From Bacillus inaquosorum KCTC 13429 (GTDB lineage: Bacteria; Bacillota; Bacilli; Bacillales; Bacillaceae): a stretch of DNA of 64,000 nt. A program made the translations under genes and the position numbers. The stretch's first letter is position 1. Each line of letters begins with the position of its first letter. The DNA lies in NCBI RefSeq assembly GCF_000332645.1, contig NZ_AMXN01000001.1, positions 558,001 through 622,000 on the forward strand. Reading direction: 5' to 3'. Shown here in pieces: positions 1-9,061 of the stretch. Below the pieces are notes generated by a model. The model was not told where the DNA came from. It did not search any database and worked only from the letters and a program-made list of their open reading frames with translations.

Positions 1-1719
1 AGGAACGTCAAGATGATACAGGCGGCGATACCGTTCATTTGCCGCCAGCAGTTCCTTATGCGTTCCTTCCATTTCCGTTTTTCCGTTTTCGAGAAACACG
101 ATTTTATCGGCCGCTTCCACTCCAGCGAGGTGGTGCGTAATCCATAGAATCGTTTTTCCTTTCAGCACTTCAAACACCGTTTCCATCAGCTCGCGTTCGG
201 TGATGGGGTCGAGACCGACTGTCGGCTCATCGAGAATGATGATCGGCGTATCCTGCAGCAAAATCCGGGCGAGTGCGATCCGCTGCCGCTCTCCACCGGA
301 GAACCGAATGCCGGTTTCCTGAACAGAAGTATGATATCCGTCAGGCAGTGACTCGATGTAGTCATGCAGCTTCACCTGTTTTGCGGCACGGCGCACATCC
401 TCGTCGCTTGCTTCTCCGTTTCCAAGCCTGATGTTGTTTAGAATGCTTGTATCAAAGAGGTGCGGTTTTTGATTTAACACGGCCACCGCATCAGCAATCT
501 GATCCTTTAACAGCGCTGTCTCCACTCCGTTTAACGTCACTGTTCCTGAGTCCGGTTTTAAGGCGCCCTCGATTAATGCAAGCGACGTTGATTTCCCAGA
601 CCCGCTCCGGCCGAGCAGCGCCATTTTTTCTCCTTGGCGCAGCGTAAAGGAGAAGTTGTGCAGCACTTGGCTGCTGTCATCATAAGAAAACGTCACATCA
701 CGAAAGGACAGTGTGACATCTTGGAGATCGAGCGTTTCAGCCGCTGATTCTGTTTGTGACGCCTCCGGCTGAGGAGCCACTTTGTTCATGCGTCTGATGG
801 AATCCTGATAGCCGGGCACTTCACCCAAGGCATCAGAAAGCGGCAGAAAGGCTTCCGTCAGCGGGAACACCACAAGCACAAAAGCCGCAATCATCGTTTT
901 GGACAGTTCACCGTCTGTATGCTGACCTGCCGTCCAAAATAGCATCAGCAAAATAAGACCGGCGACAAGGCATTGCGCGGCAAAGTCCCGCCATCTTGTA
1001 AAGCGTTGTTTTTTCCGCTCAAGCTCAAACCAATCATGTTCCTCTTTTTCATAGGAATCAATAAACGCATGCCGGCGTCTGCTGAACATCCAGTCGCTGA
1101 CACCCATCACAGCATCTGTCAAGCGGCTGTACAGCACATTCCGCCCGCTTTTCAGCTTCGCATTCTTCGCTCTTGTCACGAGCAAAGACACTACCGGAAA
1201 CAGCACAACAAGAACAAACAAATAAAGCACAAGCAATATGGCAAACGGCCAAGAGAAGAACCCAAGCGCAATCACTGAAACAGCATACAGGAGCAAGGCT
1301 GAGATCGCAGGAAAAATCGTTTTTAAGAAGGCATCCTGCAAATGCTCAATATCCTCAGACAAAATGCCGAGCATATCCCCCGTGCGAAAACGGGAACGCA
1401 GCATCAAGGCACCCGGCTCAAGCATGTTGTAAAGGCGGACGCGCATGTCGGACACGATTTTCAAAATGATGTGATGGCCGACGAGGCGTTCCACATATCG
1501 TGACACAGACCGCGCGATCCCAAAGGTGCGCACAGCGACAATCGGCACATAAATAAGCAGGATGTTTTCCGGCCTTGTCGCCGCCTTGGAGATCAAAAAC
1601 CCTGAGGTGAACATGAGAAAAGCAGCAGAAAAAATTGTCACCGCGCCCAAAAAGATAACCAGAACGAACAGGCGGGCATTTTGCTTGATATACGGCAGAA
1701 TCCATTCTTCTTTCTTCAT
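1..1719 (-). CDS. cydD: CydD, ABC exporter subunit for cytochrome bd assembly (3' end cut by window)
   Basis: This is one half of the heterodimeric CydDC ABC exporter, which is needed to assemble cytochrome bd; in E. coli it exports cysteine/glutathione. The reading frame is open from an ATG at 1719 to the window edge and gives 573 codons. I recall a family length near 575, so only the last codons and the stop are missing. The N-terminal half has hydrophobic membrane segments. The C-terminal half has Walker A GRSGSGKST, the signature FSGGERQ and Walker B IIILDEPTVGLD followed by a switch His (ITHH). The start overlaps the cydC stop as ATGA, which implies translational coupling in cydABCD. Identification is firm; the transported substrate is not visible from sequence. 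Confidence 0.95.
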   Translation of the reverse strand, partial: MKKEEWILPYIKQNARLFVLVIFLGAVTIFSAAFLMFTSGFLISKAATRPENILLIYVPIVAVRTFGIARSVSRYVERLVGHHIILKIVSDMRVRLYNMLEPGALMLRSRFRTGDMLGILSEDIEHLQDAFLKTIFPAISALLLYAVSVIALGFFSWPFAILLVLYLFVLVVLFPVVSLLVTRAKNAKLKSGRNVLYSRLTDAVMGVSDWMFSRRRHAFIDSYEKEEHDWFELERKKQRFTRWRDFAAQCLVAGLILLMLFWTAGQHTDGELSKTMIAAFVLVVFPLTEAFLPLSDALGEVPGYQDSIRRMNKVAPQPEASQTESAAETLDLQDVTLSFRDVTFSYDDSSQVLHNFSFTLRQGEKMALLGRSGSGKSTSLALIEGALKPDSGTVTLNGVETALLKDQIADAVAVLNQKPHLFDTSILNNIRLGNGEASDEDVRRAAKQVKLHDYIESLPDGYHTSVQETGIRFSGGERQRIALARILLQDTPIIILDEPTVGLDPITERELMETVFEVLKGKTILWITHHLAGVEAADKIVFLENGKTEMEGTHKELLAANERYRRLYHLDVP

Positions 1720-3419
1720 GCTCTTTCCCCCAGTTGTGCCTTCACGAGTTTGGTGTACACACCGTTTGTCGCCAGCAATTCATCGTGAGTCCCGACTTCC
1801 GCAACCCTGCCTCCGTCCAGCACGATAATTTCGTCCATATCGAGCATCCAGTGAAGGCGGTGAGTCGCGAGAAAGACGAGCTTATCCTCAAATAAATCCA
1901 GCATCGTTTCTTTTATTTCATATTCTGTTTCGATATCAAGATGGGCAGTCGGCTCATCCAGCAGCAGAATCGGACGGTTACCCAAAAAGGCGCGAGCCAG
2001 CGCGACACGCTGAGCCTGGCCGCCGCTGAGCGCCCGGCCGCCTTCCCCGATCCGGCCCTCTAATCCGTCCGGAAGTTTGTCCACCAGCTCCGTCAGTCCC
2101 GCCGCTGCAGCTGCGAGGGCTGTATCCTCGGCCGAAGCGCTTGGGTGGTAGAAGCGAATGTTATTCGCCAGCGTATCATCAAAAATGTACGGATGCTGCG
2201 GGATGTAGAGGAGGTTTTTCTGCCAGCTGCCGTCCTGCAAATGGGACCGGCGTGACCCATTGACCTCGATCATACCGCCATCCGTCTCCAAAAAACCGCC
2301 GAGGATATCAATTAATGTTGATTTTCCGGCACCGCTTGCACCGATGATGCCGATTTTTTTCTTGCCTTTGAATGACAGGTCAATATCGGACACCGACCGG
2401 CCGACTGACACACCTGACAGCTTCAGCTCATCCTGTTCGGACCACGTCCCAAGCTGAAGCGGCGCCTCTTCTTTAAAACCAGGCTGCGACAAAATCTGTT
2501 GAATGGTTTTGCCTGCTTCCTGCCCGTTTAGCGTTGCATGATAATCATTTCCCACCTCCCGCACCGGCAGAAAATACTCAGGTGCGAGAATAAGTGCCGT
2601 TAAAGCGGGCCCAAGCAAAATATCGCCGTCAATGAGGCGCAGGCCAAGAAACACTGCAACTGTCGCCACCGACAGCATCGTGAAAAAATCGAGGGCAAAT
2701 GAAGATAAAAATGCCACCCGAAGCGTACTCATCGTTGCTTTGCGATACCGTTCACTAACGTAGAAAATATTTTTGCTGTGTGACTTGCTCAAACCTAAGA
2801 AACGCAATGTCTCCAGCCCTCGAAGAGAATCAACAAAATGATTGGAAAGTCTCTGATAGGATTTCCACTGACGATCCGCTTTTCTCTGCGCGACAAGGCC
2901 GAGGAGAATCATAAAAATAATCAGAATCGGCATAGCAGCGACTAAAATGATGGCTGATGTGCGATCCTGAAAAAATACATAAATGACAACCGCCGCAGGC
3001 ACAATCGCCATGCTGACCATTTTCGGCAGAAACAGCTCCAGGTAGCGGCGGAACTGACTGATGCCTTCCATTGCCAGCGTCACCATTTGCCCTGTCCCCT
3101 CTTTCTTTGCAAAGCGGGGGCCTAACCGGAACAGCTGATCAAGAAAACTCTTTCTCAAATCTGCTCCTGTCCGTGCAGCATATTGATAGACGATTTTCTG
3201 GCGCGCCACCGTCACCCCGTGCCGGGCGACAAAAGCGATGAGGAAAAAGCCGATCACCGGAAACAGGGAGGCAATGCTCTTCCCGTTGAACAGCCCGGTT
3301 ACGGCTTCACTCAGCCACTCTGCCTGCATAATAATGGCGGCTGTCTGAATCAGCGTTAAACAAGTAATCACGGTGAGAATCCGCTTCATTCCTTTATATC
3401 GAAACAGGTCTTTTCCCAT
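1716..3419 (-). CDS. cydC: CydC, ABC exporter subunit for cytochrome bd assembly
   Basis: Partner of CydD in the membrane exporter required for a functional cytochrome bd oxidase. The 567-residue protein has an N-terminal type 1 exporter membrane domain (about residues 10-310). Its ATPase domain contains Walker A GASGAGKST, signature LSGGQAQ, Walker B ILLLDEPTAHLD and a switch His (ATHR). Its ATG overlaps the cydB stop by one base (TAATG), and its own stop overlaps the cydD start as ATGA, so the four cyd genes form one tightly packed minus-strand operon. CydC and CydD resemble each other in layout, so the assignment between them rests on gene order (A-B-C-D). No lesion is seen. Confidence 0.95.
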   Translation of the reverse strand: MGKDLFRYKGMKRILTVITCLTLIQTAAIIMQAEWLSEAVTGLFNGKSIASLFPVIGFFLIAFVARHGVTVARQKIVYQYAARTGADLRKSFLDQLFRLGPRFAKKEGTGQMVTLAMEGISQFRRYLELFLPKMVSMAIVPAAVVIYVFFQDRTSAIILVAAMPILIIFMILLGLVAQRKADRQWKSYQRLSNHFVDSLRGLETLRFLGLSKSHSKNIFYVSERYRKATMSTLRVAFLSSFALDFFTMLSVATVAVFLGLRLIDGDILLGPALTALILAPEYFLPVREVGNDYHATLNGQEAGKTIQQILSQPGFKEEAPLQLGTWSEQDELKLSGVSVGRSVSDIDLSFKGKKKIGIIGASGAGKSTLIDILGGFLETDGGMIEVNGSRRSHLQDGSWQKNLLYIPQHPYIFDDTLANNIRFYHPSASAEDTALAAAAAGLTELVDKLPDGLEGRIGEGGRALSGGQAQRVALARAFLGNRPILLLDEPTAHLDIETEYEIKETMLDLFEDKLVFLATHRLHWMLDMDEIIVLDGGRVAEVGTHDELLATNGVYTKLVKAQLGERA

Positions 3420-4435
3420 TAATAAGTCATAGGCTCCTTATGGCTGACGCGCTTCCGGAAGACATAATAGCTCCAGATCTGGCTGCCGATTACAAACGGC
3501 AATAGGGTTAATGCTGCAATTGACATGACTTTAAGCGAATAATCACCGGAAGAAGCGTTAGCTACTGTTAAATCGTACGCGCTTTGAATCGAGCTGACCA
3601 TCACCCGAGGGAATAATGAAATAAAGATCATCCCTACAGTCAGCGCCAGCCCCGTGCCTGTCATTCCGAATGTCCAGCCGTCTTTTTTCTTACGGATAAA
3701 TACAGCAGCAAGCATAAAGCAGATGACAATCAAAACAACAAGCGGAATGGTAATCTCGCCGCGGCGTGTAAACATGTCTGTCTGATAGGCAGAAAGGGCC
3801 GCGAAGGCAAGAACCGCTACAAAAACAACACCCATTATCTTTTGTGCCATTTTCCGGGCGCGGTTTTGCAAATCACCAATCGTACGCAGCGTGATAAACA
3901 TTAATCCATGCTGGAAGCAAAGAAGTGTTACAGTCACACCGCCAAGTACAGAGTATACATTGATATAATCGGATACATGTGCGTGAATGTTCATATCGGC
4001 ATCAATCGGCATCCCGCGGAATAATGTCGTGAACAGCACGCCAAGTACAAACGGAGGAATCAGACTGCCGAAGAAAACGACCCAGTCCCAAACCTTTACC
4101 CATTTCAAATGATCGACCTTGCCACGGAACTCAAACGCGACCCCGCGGCCCATTAACGCAAGCAGCACAATGACAAACGGAATGTAATAACCGCTCAGCA
4201 TCGTTGCATACCAGTTCGGAAATGCAGCGAAAATGGCGCCTGCACCAGTCAAAAGCCATACTTCATTCGCGTCCCAAAACGGTCCGATCGTGTTGATCAG
4301 CACTCTGCGTTCTAATTCATTATGGCCAAGAAAACGGGTCGCCATGCCGACCCCGAAATCAAAACCTTCCAAAAAGAAGAATCCTACAAACAATACAGCA
4401 ACGAGTATAAACCAAAGATCATGAAGAGATGCCAT
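3419..4435 (-). CDS. cydB: CydB, cytochrome bd ubiquinol/menaquinol oxidase subunit II
   Basis: Integral membrane subunit II of cytochrome bd, the high-affinity terminal oxidase that reduces oxygen with menaquinol in Bacillus. The 338-residue protein starts MASLHDLWF, has about eight hydrophobic segments, and carries the subunit II signatures FLEGFDFGVG near the start and GPFWDANEVWLL about 50 residues in. The chosen ATG (4435) lies inside the last codons of cydA, a 17-base overlap, and has an AGGAGG-like site on the minus strand just before it. Longer upstream in-frame extensions read into cydA and look non-native. It is the second gene of the operon. Confidence 0.96.
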   Translation of the reverse strand: MASLHDLWFILVAVLFVGFFFLEGFDFGVGMATRFLGHNELERRVLINTIGPFWDANEVWLLTGAGAIFAAFPNWYATMLSGYYIPFVIVLLALMGRGVAFEFRGKVDHLKWVKVWDWVVFFGSLIPPFVLGVLFTTLFRGMPIDADMNIHAHVSDYINVYSVLGGVTVTLLCFQHGLMFITLRTIGDLQNRARKMAQKIMGVVFVAVLAFAALSAYQTDMFTRRGEITIPLVVLIVICFMLAAVFIRKKKDGWTFGMTGTGLALTVGMIFISLFPRVMVSSIQSAYDLTVANASSGDYSLKVMSIAALTLLPFVIGSQIWSYYVFRKRVSHKEPMTY

Positions 4436-5825
4436 GGTATACCTCCTGACTAAATGGATCTGTTGATACAGGCACATCATGATGCTCATCATGCTCTGCA
4501 CCTTTTTTAATCTCACGGATGAACAAGAAGACAAGCAGCACACCCAGAATCAAGTACATCACTCCGAAGGCGATGATTGAAAATAGCAGGGAGCCCGCCG
4601 TTACGTTAGGCGACACGGATTGAGCCGTAGTCATCAAGCCCATAACCGTCCAAGGCTGACGCCCGATTTCTGTCATAATCCAGCCCGCAGAGTTCGCGAT
4701 AAACGGGAAGGAAATCAAAGCGATCATGATGCGCAAATACCATTTGCTGTTTTCAAGCTTATTGCGGCGGTTTAGCCAAAGGCCGCCTAGCGCAGCAAGA
4801 ATCATGACAACACCTGCTCCTACCATGATGCGGAAGCTCCAGAACGTCGTTTTGACAGGCGGAATGTAGTCGCCTTTTCCGTATATTTTTTCGTACTCAG
4901 CCTGAAGTGTTTTCATCCCTTTGACACTTCCGCTGAATTTTTGATATGCCAGGTAGCTCAAGGCATAAGGAACTTTGATTTCATTTGAGCTTTTTTCATT
5001 TTTTGTATCGATTGTGGCAAAAGCCGTCCAAGCAGCAGGGTCGCCGCTGTCTTCCCAAAGGCCTTCACTGGCAGCCATTTTCATCGGCTGTGATTCCATC
5101 AAATGCTCAGCCTGCATGTGTCCGCTAAGGCCGACGCCAAGACCGGCACAAAGGCCGACGATCATTGCGAGTTTAAAAGATTGTTTAAAGAACGGCACTT
5201 CTTTTTTCTTCAATAGTTTAAAAGCACTCACTCCGGCGATAAAGAAAGCCCCAGTGGCGAGCGCACCGAAAATGACGTGCGGGAATTCAACCCAAAGCTG
5301 AGGGTTTGTAATCAGCGCGCCAAAGTCATTCATCTCTGCGCGGCCGTTTTTGATCGTAAAGCCGACCGGCTCCTGCATAAAGGAGTTCGCTGTTAAAATC
5401 CAGAAAGACGACATAATCGTTCCGAATGACACGAGCCAAATGCAGAGAGCGTGAATTTTTTTCGGCAGGCGGTCCCAGCCGAAAATCCATAATCCGATAA
5501 AAATAGATTCCATGAAAAACGCCAATAATGCTTCAATCGCAAGCGGAGCGCCAAATACATCTCCGACAAATCTGGAGTAATCAGACCAGTTTAATCCAAA
5601 CTGGAATTCTTGCAAAATCCCCGTTACGACACCGACTGCGAAATTTATTAAGAATAAGTGCCCCCAAAACTTTGCCATTTTGAGGTACAGCTCATTTTTC
5701 TTCACAAGATAAAGAGTCTCCATCAACGCAACCATAAACACAAGCCCGATAGACATCGGCACAAACAAGAAGTGAAACAACGTTGTTGATGCAAATTGAA
5801 TACGGGCTAATACCAATTCACTCAT
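4419..5825 (-). CDS. cydA: CydA, cytochrome bd oxidase subunit I
   Basis: Subunit I of cytochrome bd oxidase, binding hemes b558, b595 and d and oxidising the quinol. The 468-residue protein begins MSELVLARIQFASTT and carries the early conserved His in LFHFLF (axial heme ligand region), the GRQPW motif late in the protein and about nine membrane segments. The length fits the short Q-loop type of Gram-positive CydA. A GGAGG site precedes the ATG. It is the first gene of cydABCD; the upstream region holds three Rex-type boxes, so transcription should rise when the NADH/NAD ratio is high, as under oxygen limitation. Confidence is high because of gene order and motifs. Confidence 0.97.
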   Translation of the reverse strand: MSELVLARIQFASTTLFHFLFVPMSIGLVFMVALMETLYLVKKNELYLKMAKFWGHLFLINFAVGVVTGILQEFQFGLNWSDYSRFVGDVFGAPLAIEALLAFFMESIFIGLWIFGWDRLPKKIHALCIWLVSFGTIMSSFWILTANSFMQEPVGFTIKNGRAEMNDFGALITNPQLWVEFPHVIFGALATGAFFIAGVSAFKLLKKKEVPFFKQSFKLAMIVGLCAGLGVGLSGHMQAEHLMESQPMKMAASEGLWEDSGDPAAWTAFATIDTKNEKSSNEIKVPYALSYLAYQKFSGSVKGMKTLQAEYEKIYGKGDYIPPVKTTFWSFRIMVGAGVVMILAALGGLWLNRRNKLENSKWYLRIMIALISFPFIANSAGWIMTEIGRQPWTVMGLMTTAQSVSPNVTAGSLLFSIIAFGVMYLILGVLLVFLFIREIKKGAEHDEHHDVPVSTDPFSQEVYHGISS

Positions 5826-5859
5826 GCTTTATCCTCCATTTTCGGTTGAAACTGTTAAT

Positions 5860-5944
5860 TTGCTCACTACTTCACAAGTAGAACCGAAACTTTGATCAGT
5901 AATTCACAAAATAGACGAAAAAAATATTGTTCAACATTTCACAA
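5860..5944 (-). promoter_or_regulatory. Three Rex-type operators upstream of cydA
   Basis: Three 18-bp sites of the form TTGnTCAnnnnTTCACAA occur in tandem before cydA at 5860-5877, 5892-5909 and 5927-5944. All keep a perfect TTCACAA half and a degenerate TTGnTCA half. This fits the Rex consensus TTGTGAAnnnnTTCACAA, and Rex control of cydABCD through several sites is established for B. subtilis. Centres are 32 and 35 bp apart, about three helical turns. The third site lies farthest from the gene. I did not resolve the core promoter within this region. Confidence 0.85.
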
Positions 5945-6379
5945 ATGTGTCAAAAAGTCGTTCAATATGATGCAAGATTGCCAGACTGACCAAATGACAC
6001 AATCTCTGACTGGTTCATATTAAGTACTTTACAACGATTCATTTCAAAAATAAAGCCCAAAATACCTAAAAAGTCCTGAATGATGTGACGGATTATTGTC
6101 TATTTCGTTGCTGATTTATGACGGCTGCTAGGATAAATGACCCTTTATTATCGTACATCAACACATCGTTCCTTGCGAATAAAATGCTTGTCCGGCACCA
6201 GCACTCGTTTCTCAGCATTCTGTCACAGATCGATTTTAGTCAGAATGCCTCTTTTCATCAGTAACGTGATGAAGTGAAAAGTTGAATAGTAAATTTTTAA
6301 TATATTAATAATTTCAATTTTTTAGTATACTTAACGTAGTGAACAATTTCACTGCATCAAGAATAGGGGAGGTTTTTCA
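5945..6379. other. Intergenic region between cydA and cimH, no gene seen
   Basis: The divergent cydA and cimH genes are separated by about 550 bases. Beyond the Rex boxes this stretch is AT-rich with no convincing open frame. The last 100 bases hold the cimH promoter area (a TATACT-like hexamer near 6327) and a strong ribosome site, GGGGAGG, about ten bases before the cimH ATG. I saw no riboswitch-like or long inverted structure. Confidence 0.6.
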
Positions 6380-7732
6380 ATGGGAGAGCTTCAAACACAA
6401 ATGCAATTGCAAACGGATACAATTCACGAAGGGGTTCGAAAAGAGAATTGGTTTGCAAGAGCCATGAATATAAAAGTAGGCATCATACCGCTTCCTGTGT
6501 ATGCCTTGCTGTTTATATTAATCACTGTTTTTGTTATGCATCACGATGTAAAAAGTGACATCTTGACATCCATTGCCGTCATGGCATTTTTCGGGTTCAC
6601 CTTTGCCCAAATCGGCAAATCGATACCGATTGTTCGTTCTATCGGCGGCCCGGCCATCCTAGCTACTTTTATTCCGTCCGCTGTCGTCTACTATCACCTG
6701 CTGCCTCATGATATCGTCAAATCCACCACAGAATTTACAGAAAACTCAAACTTTCTATACTTGTTTATCGCAGGAATTGTCGTGGGAAGCATCCTCGGCA
6801 TGAAAAGAGAAACACTCGTAAAAGCTTTCATGAAAATCTTTATTCCGCTTATTGCCGGTTCTGTCGCGGCCGCTATTGTCGGACTGGCTGTCGGCACATT
6901 GCTCGGCCTCGGATTTCAGCATACACTGCTGTACATTGTCATTCCGATCATGGCAGGAGGAGTCGGAGAAGGCGCTATTCCGCTATCCATCGGTTATTCT
7001 GACATCATGCCCATGTCTCAAGGGGAAGCGTTTGCACTTGTTCTGCCGTCGATCATGCTGGGTAGCCTGTGCGCGATCATTCTAGCGGGATTGCTGAACA
7101 GAATCGGAAAGAAAAAACCGGAATGGACAGGCAACGGCAAAGTGGACCGAGCTGAAGAAGTGTCCCCTGCGCTGGAAGAATCACAAAGCGGCCAGCAAAT
7201 GTTCAACCTTTCCTTATTTGCGTCAGGCGGTATCCTTGCCGTTTCTTTATATTTAGTCGGCATGCTCGCTCACGACTTTTTTGGATTTCCGGCACCCGTT
7301 GCCATGCTGTTGCTGGCTGTCCTGATTAAGCTGTTCAGATTGGTGCCTGCCTCAATTGAAAATGGCGCGTTTGGTGTGTCCCGCTTCTTTTCAACCGCTG
7401 TAACCTACCCGCTGCTTTTTGCGATCGGCGTGTCTATGACGCCGTGGGACAAGCTTGTCGCTGCCTTCAACCTCAGCAATATCATTACGATTCTGTCTGT
7501 CGTTGTGACCATGATGGCCGTCGGCTTTTTCACCGGAAAATGGCTGAACATGTATCCAATTGAGACAGCTATTATCAATGCGTGCCATTCAGGGCAAGGC
7601 GGCACCGGGGACGTCGCCATTTTAAGCGCCGCAGAAAGACTTGAACTGATGCCATTCGCCCAGGTGTCTACCCGAATCGGGGGAGCGATTACAGTGTCCT
7701 TAACCTTATTGCTGCTTCACCAGTTTTATTGA
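6380..7732 (+). CDS. cimH: CimH, citrate/malate:proton symporter (2-hydroxycarboxylate transporter family)
   Basis: Membrane symporter of the 2-hydroxycarboxylate transporter (2HCT) family that takes up L-malate and citrate with protons. The 450-residue protein has about eleven hydrophobic segments. It carries the two family GGxG re-entrant loop motifs, GGVGEGAIPLS in the first half and GQGGTGDVAILSA in the second. The two halves show the inverted-repeat layout typical of the family. The ATG at 6380 follows a GGGGAGG site. The gene stands alone, divergent from cyd, and ends in a clear terminator. A soluble N-terminal tail of about 30 residues precedes the first membrane segment. Confidence 0.93.
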   Translation: MGELQTQMQLQTDTIHEGVRKENWFARAMNIKVGIIPLPVYALLFILITVFVMHHDVKSDILTSIAVMAFFGFTFAQIGKSIPIVRSIGGPAILATFIPSAVVYYHLLPHDIVKSTTEFTENSNFLYLFIAGIVVGSILGMKRETLVKAFMKIFIPLIAGSVAAAIVGLAVGTLLGLGFQHTLLYIVIPIMAGGVGEGAIPLSIGYSDIMPMSQGEAFALVLPSIMLGSLCAIILAGLLNRIGKKKPEWTGNGKVDRAEEVSPALEESQSGQQMFNLSLFASGGILAVSLYLVGMLAHDFFGFPAPVAMLLLAVLIKLFRLVPASIENGAFGVSRFFSTAVTYPLLFAIGVSMTPWDKLVAAFNLSNIITILSVVVTMMAVGFFTGKWLNMYPIETAIINACHSGQGGTGDVAILSAAERLELMPFAQVSTRIGGAITVSLTLLLLHQFY

Positions 7733-7740
7733 TACACCGC

Positions 7741-7778
7741 AAGCAAGTTCTTTGTAAAACGAAAGAGCTTGCTTTTTT
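7741..7778 (+). terminator. Rho-independent terminator of cimH
   Basis: Just after the cimH stop, AAGCAAGTTCTTT pairs with AAAGAGCTTGCTT (one G-U pair) around a short loop, followed by a run of T. This is a strong intrinsic terminator for the plus strand. Confidence 0.9.
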
Positions 7779-7913
7779 GCTGTCCGTGTTTTTGCAAGTT
7801 CCTGCCTCATGCGCTGGCTCAGAGACCGGCTGAAAGAATCGATCTCTTTGAAGTGAAACCGATCAGCGTTTCATCCGTATAACAGATATGGTGAAAAAAG
7901 GGAGTGACCAGAA

Positions 7914-8108
7914 ATGATTGTGATCATCTTATTGATTGTAGCTATTATCGTTTTTCTTTCAGTCATTCAGCCGCAGCCCTTGGAAAACAAAAGGCGGCAG
8001 CAGGCGGACAGCGGGTTTTTCGGTTATTCAGATCATGGCTCGCATCATGATGGATGCGGCAGTGACGGAGGTTTCAGCGATTCCGGCTGTGGCGGCGGAG
8101 GCGATTGA
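7914..8108 (+). CDS. yxzE: Small membrane-anchored Gly/Cys/His-rich peptide (YxzE-like)
   Basis: A 64-residue protein with an N-terminal hydrophobic helix (about residues 1-18, MIVIILLIVAIIVFL) and a polar tail. The tail ends in a His/Ser/Gly/Cys-rich stretch with two CG motifs and a GGGG run. A GGGAGTGA site precedes the ATG, and a hairpin terminator overlaps its stop, so it looks like a real single-gene unit. By position it matches yxzE of B. subtilis, which I recall being listed as bacteriocin-like; that function is not shown by the sequence. The tail could bind metal or be a secretion or modification substrate. The symbol is assigned by location and is moderately sure. Confidence 0.7.
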   Translation: MIVIILLIVAIIVFLSVIQPQPLENKRRQQADSGFFGYSDHGSHHDGCGSDGGFSDSGCGGGGD

Positions 8109-8122
8109 GCACCTCCTTTTTT
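8097..8122. terminator. Hairpin terminator between yxzE and yxkH
   Basis: GGAGG at 8097-8101 pairs with CCTCC at 8112-8116, followed by a T run on the plus strand. The left arm lies within the last codons of the small gene. It separates this gene from the convergent yxkH, whose stop is only about twelve bases away. Confidence 0.65.
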
Positions 8123-8960
8123 ATTTCATCGACTCGATGTACACACCAAAAGATGCGCCTGACATGCCCGGGGACACGCGCACGCGATGGAGGGCGTACA
8201 TTCCCTGGTCTCTCGATGCCGCGCCCGGTTCTGTCGTCACGCCCATTTGATAGCCCGTTTCTTTGGCGGCCTTTAGCGTATCCTCATTGTAGCGCCCCAC
8301 CGGATAGCTGATGATAGAGGTTTGCTGATGAAACATGCCGTCAAACAGTTTTTTCGAATCAGCCATCTCACTGTGCTGCTGTTCAGGCGTTAACCCGTTC
8401 AGCTCAAGGTGGTCAATCGTATGGCTTTCAATCGATATGCCATGCTTCGCCATTTCTTTCATTTGGTCCTCTGTCAGATGATGTTTATGTCCGATCGATT
8501 TTCCGATCATAAAAATCGTCGCCCTCATTCCGTACTTCTTCAGCACCGGATACGCGTCTTGATAATTGTCTGTGTATCCGTCATCAAACGTGATCAGCAC
8601 GCATTTCTCACTCGGCTTTTTATCCTGCGTCAGCATGAGATACGCCTCTTTCGGCGTTAATGTCTGATAGCCGTTATCGTGCAGCCACTTCATATGTGCT
8701 TCGAATTCTTTCTTCGGGACACGGAGGCTGTTTCCTGAGGAAATGCTGTGATACATCAAAATCGGCAGCTTTGCCGGTTTCTCTGTTTTAATCCATGCAG
8801 ATGTATCGTCTTCTTTTTTCTGAATATGTACTGTCTTTTCTTCCGGTTTCTTTTGTTCTGCTTTCGGCATCTGCTGCTCCGCGTTTGCCTCTTGATCAGC
8901 GCAAGCCGCGAGAGCAAAGCAGCTGCCCAAAAGAAAGGCGCTTAAAATCAATCGTTTCAT
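8121..8960 (-). CDS. yxkH: Polysaccharide deacetylase-like lipoprotein (YxkH)
   Basis: A 279-residue exported lipoprotein of the carbohydrate esterase 4 (NodB) family. The signal peptide ends in the lipobox LAAC (Cys about residue 20), followed by a charged Glu/Lys-rich linker. The NodB domain starts with ILMYHSI and contains the metal-site motif TFDDGYTDNYQ, the SHTIDH motif with two His, and the later ISYPVGRY arginine motif. Such proteins remove acetyl groups from cell-wall or other polysaccharides outside the cell; the substrate here is unknown. It is transcribed on the minus strand, downstream of a ZIP transporter that has its own terminator. Confidence 0.88.
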   Translation of the reverse strand: MKRLILSAFLLGSCFALAACADQEANAEQQMPKAEQKKPEEKTVHIQKKEDDTSAWIKTEKPAKLPILMYHSISSGNSLRVPKKEFEAHMKWLHDNGYQTLTPKEAYLMLTQDKKPSEKCVLITFDDGYTDNYQDAYPVLKKYGMRATIFMIGKSIGHKHHLTEDQMKEMAKHGISIESHTIDHLELNGLTPEQQHSEMADSKKLFDGMFHQQTSIISYPVGRYNEDTLKAAKETGYQMGVTTEPGAASRDQGMYALHRVRVSPGMSGASFGVYIESMK

Positions 8961-9024
8961 CGTTCTCCTGCTTTCTGTCTATTTCTTCCTCCTTTTTCAT
9001 CGGTTTGTTTCTGAGATTTTCAAG

Positions 9025-9056
9025 CAAAAAAACCGGACATGGAAGCATGACCGGCT
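9025..9056 (-). terminator. Terminator of the ZIP transporter gene
   Basis: On the minus strand CCGGTCATG and CATGTCCGG (one mismatch) form a stem around CTTC, followed by a run of seven T. Its CAAAAAAACCGGACATG side is repeated exactly at the msmX terminator near 9854. Confidence 0.8.
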
Positions 9057-9061
9057 CACAT

